Part shown: positions 55,316 to 64,000 of the stretch, piece by piece
How the letters are laid out: every line of letters begins with the position of its first letter
Position numbering within the stretch: position 1 is the first letter of the stretch
DNA from: Caulobacter segnis ATCC 21756
GTDB taxonomy: Bacteria; Pseudomonadota; Alphaproteobacteria; Caulobacterales; Caulobacteraceae
Reading direction: 5' to 3'
Length of the DNA stretch: 64,000 nucleotides
NCBI RefSeq assembly: GCF_000092285.1
Contig: NC_014100.1
Coordinates: 3,782,001-3,846,000, forward strand
Translations under genes and position numbers: made by a program
Notes under the pieces: model-generated
What the model was told of the DNA's origin: nothing
What the model saw: only the letters and a program-made list of their open reading frames with translations
Database searches by the model: none

Positions 55316-55345
55316 AGGCCCGCCTCCCCAAAGGAAGGCGGGCCT
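55316..55345. terminator. Second terminator, bidirectional
   Basis: Perfect 10-bp arms AGGCCCGCCT / AGGCGGGCCT with a 10-base loop; CTTTT follows on the plus strand and TTCTTCGTTT on the minus strand. It should stop the convergent TonB receptor transcript and any plus-strand read-through. Confidence 0.85.
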
Positions 55346-55405
55346 CTTTTCGCGGCCTGACGACCGAGAGCGACCACGAAGGTCGTCCCCGGTCTTGGTC
55401 GGCTT

Positions 55406-58400
55406 CTAGAAGCGCATGTTGACGCCGAAGTGGAACCGACGACCGAAGAGGTCGAAGTTGTCCGTGAAGCCGGTCTGCACATTCGGCTCGGCGTCGAACA
55501 CGTTGTTCACGCCGCCCCGGATGTAGGCCTTCTCGCTGACGTCGTAACGGAACGAGATGTCCTGCTGCAGGAAGCTGCCGGTGTCGAAGTAGTCCTTCTC
55601 ACGCGAGTCGATGTTCTCGCCGACCAGACGGTAGTTGAACAGTTCCTGGGCGGTTTGGTAGTCCGCGCGCCAGGTCAGCGCGAGCGGGCCCTTGCTCCAG
55701 GTCGCGGTCGTGCGGAAGCGGACGCGCGGGTTGTTCGTGGTGGTGTCCAGGTTGGTGGCCAGGCCCTTGACCGTCGGGTTGGTGAAGTCCTGACGACGGA
55801 TCAGGTAGTTGCCCGTCACGCCGAGGTCCAGACGACCCCACTCCTTGCCGCCGAACAGGTCGCCGGGTTCGAAGTTGTACTTAATCGAGAAGTCCATGCC
55901 GCGCGACAGCAGAGCCGCGAAGTTGAACGGACCTTGGGTGAAGCCGTCAATTTCGTAGGCGTCGGGACCCGACGAGGCCGGGCGACGCGGAACGGCGGCG
56001 CAGGCGGTCGTGTTCAGGACGTCCTCGTCCACGCAGAGGTTGGCGAGGGTCTGGGCCGACAGGGTCGAGATCGCGTCGGTGATCTTGATGTCGTAGTAGT
56101 CCAGAACGATCGACAGACGCGGCGTCCAACGCGGCGTGATGATCGCCGAGATGGTGTGGCTGGTCGACTTTTCGGCCTTCAGGTTCGGGTTGCTGCCGTC
56201 CTTGCCGTTGTTCGAGAAGCCCGGGTTGGGGTCCACGTAACTGGCCGGAATGCCGAGCAGCGCGCAGTTCTTGATCCGGTTGTTGCGGATACGCGGATCG
56301 GTCGTGCCGGCGATGATCGGGGCCGAGCACGGGTCGGTCAGGCTGGGGAAGGTGTCGAACGGCGGATCATAGAGCTCACCCAGCGTCGGCGCGCGCACCG
56401 ACTTGCCGTAGGTGAAGCGGAACGCGATGTCGCGAACCGGACGCCACAGACCGTTCACGCCCCAGGTCTTGGTCGAGCCGATGGTCGAGTAGTCCGAATA
56501 GCGATAGTTGCCGCTGACTTCCAGGTTTTCGGCCAGGAACATGTTCTTCAGCAGGGGCAGGCGAGCTTCGCCGAAGCCTTCCTTGACGCTGAAGCCGATC
56601 TTGGCCAGGTCGCCGCCCGAGTTGCCGAACAGCACGCGATCGCCGAAATCGGTCAGGTCGGCGCTGGTCTGTTCCTTGCGGTACTCGCCGCCGACAGCGA
56701 TGCCGATCGGACCCGCGCCCCAGAAGTCCCAGAGGTTACCCGAGGCGAAACCGCGCACGTCGTGCTGCTCGTTCATCTCCTTGGTGACCAGGCTGGTCGT
56801 GATGTAGTCCTTCGAGTCCGCGAAACCGCCGGTGCCGAACACGCGCGAAGGCTTACAGCCGGCGATGGTCGGGTCGTTGGCCGAGTAGGCCACGCCGTCC
56901 AGGTTCTTGATCTGCACGCCGCGCTTGGCCAGCAGCTGCACGCGGCAGACCACCGCGCCGGCCTTGCCGAGTTCGCCGGCCGTGTCGACGACAGCGTCGA
57001 TCGAGTAGGCGTAGCGCTCGACGTCGATGGTTTCCGGCTCGGTGTTGACGGCCTTCATCTTGCCGTAGGTGTAGCCCAGCTCCCAGGACACGTCCTTCAC
57101 GAAGCTCAGCTGTTCGAAGTCGCCGCGGAAACCGCCCACGAAGCGGGTGGTGTTGCGCTCGGCGATCGACGGGCGATAGCCCAGGTCGTAGCTGAACACG
57201 CGCAGCAGGGCGCGACGGTCGTTGACCGTGCCCGTGACGGCGCTGCCGGCCGTCGCGGTCGGCGCGCCGTAGACGGTGCGCTGGTTGTTGATGATCGCGT
57301 TGCGGACTTCGCCTGGCATGTAGGCGTTGTCCAGACCGATCGTGAACGAGGTCAGAGCGCTGTAGTCGTTGGGGTACTCGGTGGCGCCGAACGCGCGGAT
57401 GTTCACGTTGGCGAAGTGCGGCTGGAAGATGTCGACGTTGGTTTCTTCGACATACTTCAGTTCGCTGAAGAACTTGACGTTCTCCTTGACGTCGAAGTTC
57501 AGGCCCACTTGGAAGCGGTCGGCCTTCTGCTTGGGCAGGCGGTTGGTTTCGACCACGCTCAGGCCGTCGCCGCTGCCGCCGATCGTGGTGACGCGGTTGA
57601 CCGCGCCCGCCGTCTGGCCAGCGCCGAAGTCGGCCAGATAAGGGGTGCCGTCGGCGCGGAACTGATAGGTCTTGCCCGGATTGGTGGCGAAGCAGTTGGC
57701 CGCGAAGGTGGCCGAGTTCGCCTGGGTGGTGGCGCAGGCGCCGTACGGGATGTCCGGATCGGTCGTGATGCTGCCGGGCGTGCCGTTGGCCAGCACCAGA
57801 ACGCCGCCGATCGGACGGTTCAGCGAGCGCAGGTTGAAGCGACGATCAACGTCGAAAACGCCATCGTTGACCGCGCTGGTCGGGTCGACGTCCAGCGTCA
57901 CCAGACGGCTGTTCTTGCGGACCCACGAAATCGCCAGGTCCTTGTCGAACACGACGTCCGAGCGTTGGGTCTCGGCGTAGCCGTAGACGTTCAGGCGGCC
58001 GTCCATGAAGTTCTTGCCGGCGGTCAGCGAGATCTTCTTGTTGTAGGCCGAGGTGTTCTGCGCCAGCTGACCGATGGCGGCGTCCATTTCGACGCCTTCG
58101 TAGTCATCGCGCATGATGAAGTTGACGACGCCCGAGACGGCGTCGGCGCCGTACAGGGCCGAGCCCGCGCCGGTGGTGACTTCCACGCGACGGACCAGCG
58201 AGCTGGGGATGGTGTCGACGTCCACCGAAGCGCCGCCCGGATCGCCGGCGACGTGACGACGGCCATCGACCAGGACGAGGGTCCGCGCGGAGCCGAGGTT
58301 ACGCAGGTTCAGGAACGCCAGACCGCCGATGCCGACGAAGCCGCCGGTGGTGTCTTCGTAGACCTGGCTGTTCTGCAGGGCGGGGATGTCGGCCAGGTAG

Positions 58401-58627
58401 TCGACGATGTTGATCTCGCCCGACTGCTGGATTTCTTCCTGGCCGATCTGGATCAGCGGCGTCGGCGAATTGAGCGGATTACGACGGATCAGCGAGCCGG
58501 TGACGACGACTTCCTCGACCTGAGTATCCTGAGGTGCAGTCTGGGCGGACACGACACCAGGAGCGGTCAAGGCCAAGCCAGCCATCATGGTGCTGGCCAG
58601 CAGCGATTTTCTATTGCGCGCGATCAA
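55406..58627 (-). CDS. TonB-dependent receptor
   Basis: A 1073-residue outer-membrane receptor. Signal peptide (KSLLASTMMAGLALTAPGVV), TonB-box-like EEVVVTGSLIRRNPLNSPTP, plug with LAFLNLRNLGSARTLVLVDG and GAGSALYGADAVSGVVNFIM, and a barrel ending RFHFGVNMRF. The TTG start at 58627 has GGAGAA upstream and gives a normal signal peptide, so it is kept. Substrate unknown; the architecture is that of Caulobacter receptors for plant-derived sugars or peptides. Convergent with the kinase-regulator pair, with two terminators between. Confidence 0.95.
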   Translation of the reverse strand: MIARNRKSLLASTMMAGLALTAPGVVSAQTAPQDTQVEEVVVTGSLIRRNPLNSPTPLIQIGQEEIQQSGEINIVDYLADIPALQNSQVYEDTTGGFVGIGGLAFLNLRNLGSARTLVLVDGRRHVAGDPGGASVDVDTIPSSLVRRVEVTTGAGSALYGADAVSGVVNFIMRDDYEGVEMDAAIGQLAQNTSAYNKKISLTAGKNFMDGRLNVYGYAETQRSDVVFDKDLAISWVRKNSRLVTLDVDPTSAVNDGVFDVDRRFNLRSLNRPIGGVLVLANGTPGSITTDPDIPYGACATTQANSATFAANCFATNPGKTYQFRADGTPYLADFGAGQTAGAVNRVTTIGGSGDGLSVVETNRLPKQKADRFQVGLNFDVKENVKFFSELKYVEETNVDIFQPHFANVNIRAFGATEYPNDYSALTSFTIGLDNAYMPGEVRNAIINNQRTVYGAPTATAGSAVTGTVNDRRALLRVFSYDLGYRPSIAERNTTRFVGGFRGDFEQLSFVKDVSWELGYTYGKMKAVNTEPETIDVERYAYSIDAVVDTAGELGKAGAVVCRVQLLAKRGVQIKNLDGVAYSANDPTIAGCKPSRVFGTGGFADSKDYITTSLVTKEMNEQHDVRGFASGNLWDFWGAGPIGIAVGGEYRKEQTSADLTDFGDRVLFGNSGGDLAKIGFSVKEGFGEARLPLLKNMFLAENLEVSGNYRYSDYSTIGSTKTWGVNGLWRPVRDIAFRFTYGKSVRAPTLGELYDPPFDTFPSLTDPCSAPIIAGTTDPRIRNNRIKNCALLGIPASYVDPNPGFSNNGKDGSNPNLKAEKSTSHTISAIITPRWTPRLSIVLDYYDIKITDAISTLSAQTLANLCVDEDVLNTTACAAVPRRPASSGPDAYEIDGFTQGPFNFAALLSRGMDFSIKYNFEPGDLFGGKEWGRLDLGVTGNYLIRRQDFTNPTVKGLATNLDTTTNNPRVRFRTTATWSKGPLALTWRADYQTAQELFNYRLVGENIDSREKDYFDTGSFLQQDISFRYDVSEKAYIRGGVNNVFDAEPNVQTGFTDNFDLFGRRFHFGVNMRF

Positions 58628-58996
58628 CTAACTTCTCCAGCCTCAGCTTTGGAATACAAACACGAACGCGCCTCTCCCCGAGGCCCCTCCACAGGAAACG
58701 TTCGCCCGTTTGCAACCTAGCGGACCAGCCGCGCCTTCCAAGTCAGATTGCCACAAAGCAGACACGATTATAAATTTACTGTAACGCAATCGGCACACTT
58801 TTCCGACAAGTGCCCGCTTCCGCGCCAGGTCAGACCCCGCGTCAGCGCAAAGCAGCAAGGACATTCCAAGCCGCTAGCTGCCCGAATTGTTTCGACTTTT
58901 ACCCGTTTCGACACAGCATCAAACGCAGGTCGGCCCCAGTCGGGCCGTTTGCGCTCGCGCCAAGGGAAATTGGGCGAAAAAACGCCCCTTTTCAGC
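58628..58996. other. Promoter gap between TonB receptor and cdd
   Basis: About 370 bp with no supported gene. An AT-rich stretch (about 58765-58800, containing TTATAAATTTA) probably belongs to the receptor's promoter. Nothing else stands out. Confidence 0.55.
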
Positions 58997-59425
58997 TCAA
59001 TCCAGATCACTCGGCCCGAAGGCCTGGGGCAACAGGTCCCAGAAGAGCGTCCTTGCGGTCGGCAGGCCGCCTTGCACCGACACGATCTCGCAGCGCTTGG
59101 CGGCGAATTCGGCGATCCGCTGACGGCAGGCGCCGCAGGGTTGGACGACCGCGTCGGAGCCGGCCGCGATCAGCACCTTGGCGATGCGGCGAGAACCGCC
59201 GGCCGTGATCATCGCCCCGATCGCGGTCTGTTCGGCGCAGGTTCCGGAGGGATAGGCCGCGTTCTCGACATTGACGCCATAATGCGCCCGCCCCTCGTCA
59301 TCGATCACCGCCGCCGCCACCGTGAAGTTGGAATAACGGGCGTAGGACCGCTCCAGCAAGGCGGGCAGAGCTCGGGCGGCGTCTTGTTCCAGGGTGTCGA
59401 AGGTTACGGAGACGTCGGCGCTCAT
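58997..59425 (-). CDS. cdd: Cytidine deaminase
   Basis: A 142-residue zinc hydrolase of the homotetrameric type. Zinc ligands C63 and C97/C100 and the proton shuttle E65 are in YPSGTCAEQTAIG and QPCGACRQ; the nucleoside pocket is YGVNVENAAYPS. It turns cytidine and deoxycytidine into uridine forms for salvage. ATG at 59425 is chosen over an upstream in-frame start because the family begins there. Confidence 0.95.
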   Translation of the reverse strand: MSADVSVTFDTLEQDAARALPALLERSYARYSNFTVAAAVIDDEGRAHYGVNVENAAYPSGTCAEQTAIGAMITAGGSRRIAKVLIAAGSDAVVQPCGACRQRIAEFAAKRCEIVSVQGGLPTARTLFWDLLPQAFGPSDLD

Positions 59426-59514
59426 GCTTATCCTGCCTGCCCGGCCAAGATCGCGCCGGGGAGAGAGGCAATCAGTCGCGGCGCCGGGGCGCAAGCCCAA
59501 AATAACTTAGGCGC

Positions 59515-59787
59515 TCAAGCCTCTCCGGGCGCGGTCGCGACGATCGACAGGGCGTGGACCGGCCCCGCCAGTTCGTCGGCCAGCACTTTCATCACCATGC
59601 GCTGGCGCATCACCCGCGCCTTCCCGGCGAAGGCCTCCGCCTCGATGCGCAGGGTGAAATGGCTTTCGCCCGCGCCGCTGTGGCCGGCGTGGCCGTGGTG
59701 ACGGTCGCTGTCGTCCGCCAACTCCAGGCGCGACGGCGAGAAAGCGGCCTCCAACTTGCCGCGAATAGCTTCCGCAACGGCGCCCAT
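59515..59787 (-). CDS. BolA family protein
   Basis: A 90-residue BolA-fold protein: VAEAIRGKLEAAFSPSRLEL, then SHFTLRIEAEAFAGKARVMR and VMKVLADELAGPVHALSI. A histidine-rich loop (DSDRHHGHAGHSG) may bind an Fe-S cluster with a monothiol glutaredoxin, as in BolA partners. It is 89 bp upstream of cdd on the same strand and divergent from the J-domain gene. Confidence 0.93.
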   Translation of the reverse strand: MGAVAEAIRGKLEAAFSPSRLELADDSDRHHGHAGHSGAGESHFTLRIEAEAFAGKARVMRQRMVMKVLADELAGPVHALSIVATAPGEA

Positions 59788-59846
59788 GACGCGACTCCCG
59801 CATGTCAATCCTTGAACGGAAATAGCGCGGGCTTACTCTAAGCGCC

Positions 59847-60497
59847 ATGAGCCGGCCGTTCGAGTACCGCCCCAAATTCTACGACATCCGGGTCCGCCCG
59901 CCAAAGGAAGGCGAGGACGAGGCTGTCAACGACGTGCTGCGCCTGAAGCCGGGCGAGAAGCGCTGCGACCATCCCGACTGCAGCCTGCCCGGCTCGGCCA
60001 AGGCGCCAAAGTCGCGCGACATGCCCAACCAGCACTACTGGTTCTGTCAGCGGCACGCAGCCGAGTACAACAAGAACTGGAACTTCTACGCCGGCATGAG
60101 CGAGGCCCAGATTCGGGCCCAGCAGGAGACCGAGCGGATGACCGGCGGCCGCCCGACCTGGAGCTTCAAGGCCGACGCCAACTCGCGCGAGGCCGCCGCC
60201 GCCGCCGCCCGCGACGCTCGCGCCTTCGCCGATCCGTTCGGCATCTTCCGCGCCCAGCAGCGGCGGGCCGAATCCCAGCGCACCGCCGCCGAGCGCGGCC
60301 TGGGCAAGCTGGAGCGGCAGGCCCTGGCCGACCTCGACCTCGAGGCCGGCGCCGACGGCGCGGCGATCAAGGCCAAGTACAAGGAGCTGCTCAAGCGCTG
60401 CCACCCCGACGCCAACGGCGGCGACCGTAGCGCCGAGCACAAGCTTCAGCGCGTGATCAAGGCCTACAAGCAGTTGCAGAAGTCGGGGCTGGTCTAA
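59847..60497 (+). CDS. J-domain (DnaJ-like) protein
   Basis: A 216-residue protein with the J-domain at the C-terminus: ADGAAIKAKYKELLKRCHPD and ANGGDRSAEHKLQRVIKAYK contain the HPD motif that stimulates DnaK. The N-terminal half has a Cys/His set, RCDHPDCSLPG and WFCQRHAAEYN, possibly a zinc site. Proteins of this layout are common in Caulobacterales and Rhizobiales and lie next to bolA, as here (60 bp apart, divergent). Confidence 0.9.
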   Translation: MSRPFEYRPKFYDIRVRPPKEGEDEAVNDVLRLKPGEKRCDHPDCSLPGSAKAPKSRDMPNQHYWFCQRHAAEYNKNWNFYAGMSEAQIRAQQETERMTGGRPTWSFKADANSREAAAAAARDARAFADPFGIFRAQQRRAESQRTAAERGLGKLERQALADLDLEAGADGAAIKAKYKELLKRCHPDANGGDRSAEHKLQRVIKAYKQLQKSGLV

Positions 60498-60536
60498 CCG
60501 CGCCGCCCCGAGCTTGGTTCGCCCGCCCGCTCCGCG

Positions 60537-61016
60537 CTAAGGGGCGGGCGCGTGATCGATGCTGAAGGTGCGGGCCATACGCCACTGGCCGTCCTCGCCC
60601 AGCTTCCACAGGATCGAGAACCGGGCCTGGCCCGCCAGGCGCTCGGGGCCGTCGCCCTTGCGCTCGTAGAAGAGGTGGGCCCCTTCCTCGACCGCGCCGA
60701 AGCCGGGAATGGCGTAGACCCTCAGGGTCTCGGGCTTCAGCTCGCGACGCGACCGCCAGGCGTCCGGGGCCCGCTTGGCCTCGCAGCTTTTGGCGTAGTC
60801 CGCGATGAAAGCCTCGCGCTCCATCAGACCGCCCTTGTCGTGATAGAACTCCATGTCGTCGGTGACCAAGCGCTTCAAGGCGCCAGGATCGCATTGCGCG
60901 AACATCACATCGAACAGCGCCGCGTCCCGCGCGGCGATGGCTTGCGTCAACGCCGGCGGCGAAGGAACCTCGACGGGCGACAAGGCGAGCGCGGCGAGAA
61001 GGGCGAACGGCGGCAT
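60537..61016 (-). CDS. Exported NTF2-like (DUF4440) protein
   Basis: A 159-residue protein with a short signal peptide (PPFALLAALALSPVEV) and an NTF2-like fold: AIAARDAALFDVMFAQCDPG, RLVTDDMEFYHDKGGLMERE and a final GQWRMARTFSIDH strand. The fold suits a small ligand or enzyme, unknown here. ATG at 61016 follows GGAG; an upstream extension to 61130 lacks a ribosome site. Confidence 0.82.
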   Translation of the reverse strand: MPPFALLAALALSPVEVPSPPALTQAIAARDAALFDVMFAQCDPGALKRLVTDDMEFYHDKGGLMEREAFIADYAKSCEAKRAPDAWRSRRELKPETLRVYAIPGFGAVEEGAHLFYERKGDGPERLAGQARFSILWKLGEDGQWRMARTFSIDHAPAP

Positions 61017-61223
61017 GGGCGGCTCCAGGTCGAGCTTGGAGACTGGATCGAGCCAGAAAATCTGTCTCGTGAATTCGAGGCCATGAAGGGGCGAGGGCCC
61101 AGGGGCGCCCACGGACGCGCTCCAGCGCACCTAGGCGAGGCTGCGGCCGCATTCCCTTGCGACGCACGGGGCGAATAGGCCATTGTCCCGCGCCGACACG
61201 CGGCGGGCGGGGGACTCCTTTCG

Positions 61224-61280
61224 ATGAGACAGCCAGCGATCCAGAATGGCGCGCCCCGGCTGAAGCGCCGACGCCGGTGA
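61224..61280 (+). CDS. Possible short upstream leader frame (18 codons)
   Basis: ATG at 61224, nine bases after GGGGGA, opens an 18-codon frame rich in basic residues (RLKRRRR at its end) that stops at 61278-61280, overlapping a GTG start of the next gene. It could be a coupling leader, or the true start of that gene before a sequencing slip. Confidence 0.25.
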   Translation: MRQPAIQNGAPRLKRRRR

Positions 61281-61666
61281 CGCCGGTGCCCTTCGGCAAG
61301 CCCTGGAGCATCTGGGCCTGGGGCTCGGTGCTCTCGACGGCGGGTCTGGCCCTGGCGGTCGCGCCGAACGCCGTCCTGCACGTGCTGGAAAGCCCGGTCG
61401 AACACGCCGCCCTGCCCTGGGTGCGGTTCTGCGGCCTGCTGCTGCTGGCCTACGCCATGGGCTATCACGTCGCCGGCTGGACCGGGCAGCGGACCTATAT
61501 GCGCGCCTCGGTCGTGCTGCGGGTGTTGTCGCTGGTGGTGATCGGCGCCTTCGTCCTGGCCGACTGGCTGCCCAAGGCCTGGCTGGCCGTGGGCCTGGCC
61601 GACTTCGCCGGCGCGGTCTGGACCACGCTGGAGCTCAGGTGGCGTCCAAAGCCGAAGGCGGCTTGA
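61277..61666 (+). CDS. Small multi-pass membrane protein of unknown function
   Basis: A protein of about 129 residues with four hydrophobic segments (IWAWGSVLSTAGLALAVAPN, WVRFCGLLLLAYAMGYHVAG, VLRVLSLVVIGAFVLADWL, AVGLADFAGAVWTTLELR). I do not recognise the family. The start is not certain: GTG at 61277 overlaps the stop of a short upstream frame; GTG at 61286 and a TTG at 61157 are alternatives, none with a good ribosome site. The 3' end overlaps the convergent PAP2 gene by about 30 bp. Confidence 0.65.
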   Translation: MTPVPFGKPWSIWAWGSVLSTAGLALAVAPNAVLHVLESPVEHAALPWVRFCGLLLLAYAMGYHVAGWTGQRTYMRASVVLRVLSLVVIGAFVLADWLPKAWLAVGLADFAGAVWTTLELRWRPKPKAA

Positions 61667-62354
61667 GCCGACGGCGCACGAGATAGGCCAGCAGCCAGCA
61701 GGCCATCGCCCAGGCGCCGCCGACGCACCAGCCCGCCAGCACGTCGCTGGCCCAGTGGACGCCGAGATAGACGCGACTGGCGCCGACCAGCAGGCTGAGC
61801 AGCACCGCCGCGCTGATCGCCAGCACCTTGACCCGCCGCCGATCGGCGAAGCGCGCGGTCAGGACGCCCAGGGTGAGGAACACGACCGCCGACAGCATGG
61901 CGTGGCCGGAGGGGAAGCTGGCGTTGACCGCCTCGACCGCGCGATAGGCCATGTCGGGCCGCTCGCGCCCGAACACCAGCTTCAGGCCCTGGCTGATACT
62001 CACCCCGCCTACCGCCCCCGCCAGCAGCAGAACGCCCTCGCCCCAGCGGCGCAGCGAGGCCAGCAAGGCGAAGGCCAGCAGAATGATCAGGCTGAGCACC
62101 GCCACGGAGCCGAGCGCCGTGACGTCCACCGCGGCGACATGCAGCCAGTCCGGCCCGACCAAGGTCTGAGGTCGCCCCTCGACCCGCAAGGCGCGCAGCA
62201 CGGCCAGGTCCAGAGCATGGGTCTCGCCCTCGGCCACCTCGTCGGCGATGGCCAGGAAGCCCATTCCGCCCAACGCCGCGATCAGCAAGGCCGAGGCCGC
62301 GCCGATCTCGCGCCGAGCAACGGCCACAAGTCTTCGAACGTCCAAGTGAAACAC
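61635..62354 (-). CDS. PAP2 family phosphatase
   Basis: A 239-residue integral membrane phosphatase with the three PAP2 signature motifs: KLVFGRERP, PSGHAM and SRVYLGVHWASDV, preceded by two or more membrane spans. Such enzymes dephosphorylate undecaprenyl pyrophosphate or phosphatidic acid at the periplasmic face. GTG at 62354 (or TTG at 62357) with GAGG upstream is preferred; a GTG at 62438 would add 28 odd residues. The 145 bp beyond are AT-rich promoter-like DNA. Confidence 0.85.
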   Translation of the reverse strand: MFHLDVRRLVAVARREIGAASALLIAALGGMGFLAIADEVAEGETHALDLAVLRALRVEGRPQTLVGPDWLHVAAVDVTALGSVAVLSLIILLAFALLASLRRWGEGVLLLAGAVGGVSISQGLKLVFGRERPDMAYRAVEAVNASFPSGHAMLSAVVFLTLGVLTARFADRRRVKVLAISAAVLLSLLVGASRVYLGVHWASDVLAGWCVGGAWAMACWLLAYLVRRRLKPPSALDAT

Positions 62355-62501
62355 CAATGAAAACCTCGCGTCGAGAACCGAAGATATCGGCCTGTATAAC
62401 AATATTTCTCTTTTGAAACATGAACTTAAGCCAACCACGCCCGTTCATGCCAGGACCACGTCGAGCCGCATAGGCTCTGATCCTGGACAAAGGAGACCGA
62501 C

Positions 62502-62864
62502 ATGAAACGCATTCTTACCGCTTCGGTGGCCGTGCTGATGCTGGCCAGTGGCGCGACCGCCGCTTCGGCCCAGGCCTATCGCCACGACGGTCGTTACGAC
62601 AGCCGCGATCGCGCCTATCAGCAGGGCCGCCACGACCAGGCGCGCCAAGAGACCCGCCAGGATCGCCGCGAATACCGTCGCTGGGCCAAGGGCCAGCGCC
62701 TGGACACCCGCTACCGCGACCGCGCCTACTATGTCAGCGACTGGCGCCGCCACGGTCTCCGGGCTCCGCCGCGCGGCTATCAGTGGCGCAAGGTCGACAA
62801 CCAGTACGTCCTGGCCGCCGTCGCCACCGGCCTGATCGCCTCGGTGATCATCGCCAATCGCTAA
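62502..62864 (+). CDS. RcnB family protein
   Basis: A 120-residue periplasmic protein with a signal peptide (ILTASVAVLMLASGATAASA), an Arg/Tyr/Asp/Gln-rich middle (about 26-73) and the RcnB C-terminal block RDRAYYVSDWRRHGLRAPPR plus RGYQWRKVDNQYVLAAVATG. RcnB is linked to nickel/cobalt homeostasis in E. coli; alphaproteobacterial members are usually uncharacterised. AAAGGAGA precedes the ATG. It lies just before cobS, a cobalt-inserting enzyme, which may be coincidence. Confidence 0.85.
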   Translation: MKRILTASVAVLMLASGATAASAQAYRHDGRYDSRDRAYQQGRHDQARQETRQDRREYRRWAKGQRLDTRYRDRAYYVSDWRRHGLRAPPRGYQWRKVDNQYVLAAVATGLIASVIIANR

Positions 62865-62877
62865 AAAAGAAGCTGAA

Positions 62878-62901
62878 AGGGCGTCGCCGAGGCGGCGCCC
62901 T
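62878..62901 (+). terminator. Terminator-like hairpin after RcnB-family gene
   Basis: AGGGCGTCGCC pairs with GGCGGCGCCCT (one G-U) around a very short loop, followed by TCTTCCC. It lies between the rcnB-like gene and cobS. Confidence 0.6.
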
Positions 62902-62938
62902 CTTCCCTCCCCCTGGGTCAAGGCGCTAATCGGAAAGC

Positions 62939-63949
62939 ATGCCCGAGTTCGCCGAAACCAGCTCCGCCCAAGATCCGCTGATCACCCTGGTCCCTGACAA
63001 GTGGGTGACGCTGCGGGACGCATTCGGCGTCGACAGCGACATGAAGGTTCCGGCCTTCAGCCACCGCGATCCGCACGTGCCGGAGATCGACGGCGCCTAT
63101 CGCTTCGATCCCCAGACGACCAAGGCCATCTGCGCGGGCTTCGCCAAGGACCGCCGCGTCATGGTCCAGGGCTATCACGGCACCGGCAAGTCGACGCACA
63201 TCGAGCAGATCGCCGCGCGCCTGAACTGGCCGCTGGTCCGGGTGAACCTGGACAGCCACGTCTCGCGGATCGACCTCGTCGGCAAGGACGCGATCGTCCT
63301 GAAGGACGGCAAGCAGGTCACCGAATTCCGCGAAGGCATCCTGCCCTGGTCGCTGCAGCGCCCGATCGCCCTGGTGTTCGACGAATACGACGCCGGCCGC
63401 CCGGACGTGATGTTCGTGATCCAGCGCGTGCTGGAGGCCGGCGGCAAGCTGACCCTGCTGGACCAGAACCGCGTCATCCGCGCCAATCCGTATTTCCGCC
63501 TGTTCGCCACGACCAACACCATCGGCCTGGGCGACACCACCGGCCTCTATCACGGCACCCAGCAGATCAACCAAGGCCAGATGGACCGCTGGTCGATCGT
63601 CACGACGCTGAACTACCTTGAGCACGACGTCGAGGCGGCGATCGTGCTGGCCAAGAACCCGTCCTACGACACGACGGAAGGCAAACGCACGATCTCGGCC
63701 ATGGTCCGCGTCGCCGACATGACCCGCAACGCCTTCATGAACGGCGACATCTCGACGGTCATGAGCCCCCGCACCGTGATCACCTGGGCCCAGAACGCCG
63801 AGATCTTCGATCACGACGTGGCCCTGGCCTTCCGCCTGACCTTCCTGAACAAGTGCGACGAGCTCGAGCGCCCCACCGTGGCCGAGTTCTTCCAGCGCGC
63901 GTTCGGGACCGACCTGCCGGAAAGCGCCGCGCGGGTGAAGGTGGCTTAA
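62939..63949 (+). CDS. cobS: Aerobic cobaltochelatase subunit CobS
   Basis: A 336-residue AAA+ ATPase of standard CobS length: Walker [10 protein letters not shown] (78-86), Walker [16 protein letters not shown], sensor [13 protein letters not shown] and the arginine-finger region [11 protein letters not shown]. With CobT and CobN it inserts cobalt into hydrogenobyrinate a,c-diamide in aerobic cobalamin synthesis. CobT should lie to the right, beyond the window. The ATG at 62939 has a weak ribosome site (GGAAAGC). Confidence 0.96.
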   Translation: MPEFAETSSAQDPLITLVPDKWVTLRDAFGVDSDMKVPAFSHRDPHVPEIDGAYRFDPQTTKAICAGFAKDRRVMVQGYHGTGKSTHIEQIAARLNWPLVRVNLDSHVSRIDLVGKDAIVLKDGKQVTEFREGILPWSLQRPIALVFDEYDAGRPDVMFVIQRVLEAGGKLTLLDQNRVIRANPYFRLFATTNTIGLGDTTGLYHGTQQINQGQMDRWSIVTTLNYLEHDVEAAIVLAKNPSYDTTEGKRTISAMVRVADMTRNAFMNGDISTVMSPRTVITWAQNAEIFDHDVALAFRLTFLNKCDELERPTVAEFFQRAFGTDLPESAARVKVA

Positions 63950-64000
63950 GGGCTAGTCGTTTTCCGACAAGACAGCGTCATCGGAACCGCCTTAACTGGC

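Noticed and set aside
55430..58720. A 1096-codon plus-strand open frame
   Set aside because: Antisense to the TonB receptor; composition is that of a GC-bias shadow.
58768..59010. An 80-residue minus-strand frame with cysteine pairs
   Set aside because: It overlaps the end of cdd and the receptor promoter gap; no ribosome site or family.

Overview
The window looks like the chromosome of an alphaproteobacterium of the Caulobacter type. It is very GC-rich and gene-dense, carries two large TonB-dependent receptors of the kind Caulobacter has in abundance, HWE-family sensor kinases, an RTX protein, stand-alone cobS, and an accA / xerD / aroK-aroB block. The genus is an inference from gene content; no rRNA or tRNA gene is visible to settle it. 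The species is probably one that makes cellulose, because a complete bcs operon is present.

Layout. 1-18100 is housekeeping and accessory genes: the end of a GlxA/AraC-type regulator with an apparent frameshift, a ClpP-fold secreted protein, an SDR, a SleB-type cell wall hydrolase, a PadR-HAAS pair, adhP plus a small cytochrome c, a MASE1-GAF-HWE kinase, uvrB, a solitary AT-rich HsdR_N-type nuclease gene (13898-14989), an ArsR/SRPBCC pair and a thioredoxin-reductase-like flavoprotein. 18138-29128 is the minus-strand operon bcsP-bcsQ-bcsAB-bcsC-bcsD-bcsZ; BcsA and BcsB are one polypeptide, and the genes abut or overlap throughout. Upstream lie about 790 bp of partly AT-rich non-coding DNA, then an RTX protein and a TonB receptor, all on the same strand. 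34768-45634 holds a nitronate monooxygenase, an LprI-like protein, accA, a P450, OsmC, a malyl-CoA-lyase-like enzyme, MscS, an aldo/keto reductase, a VOC protein, PhnA and xerD. 45631-53181 holds a secreted helical-repeat-like protein, aroK-aroB, an OhrR-like MarR regulator divergent from a membrane protein with three palindromic operators, an ABC-F ATPase and a CNNM/CorC transporter-like protein. 53269-64000 holds a GAF-PAS-HWE kinase with its single-domain response regulator, a second TonB receptor, cdd, bolA divergent from a J-domain protein, a PAP2 phosphatase, an RcnB-like protein and cobS.

How they work together. The bcs operon encodes a whole export machine: synthase and periplasmic partner (BcsAB), outer-membrane channel with TPR scaffold (BcsC), crystallinity subunit (BcsD), GH8 cellulase (BcsZ) and accessory proteins (BcsP, BcsQ). 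The neighbouring RTX protein could be a calcium-binding extracellular partner, but that is a guess from position. Short regulatory palindromes sit beside their likely regulators in three places (PadR, ArsR, OhrR-like). A family of palindromic repeats of roughly 60-140 bp occupies five gaps, four of them between convergent genes.

No clearly undescribed multi-gene system was found. The best leads are a synthase whose PilZ RxxxR motif reads RKHEH, the palindromic repeat family, the AT-rich solitary nuclease gene and the three-site OhrR-like operator array.
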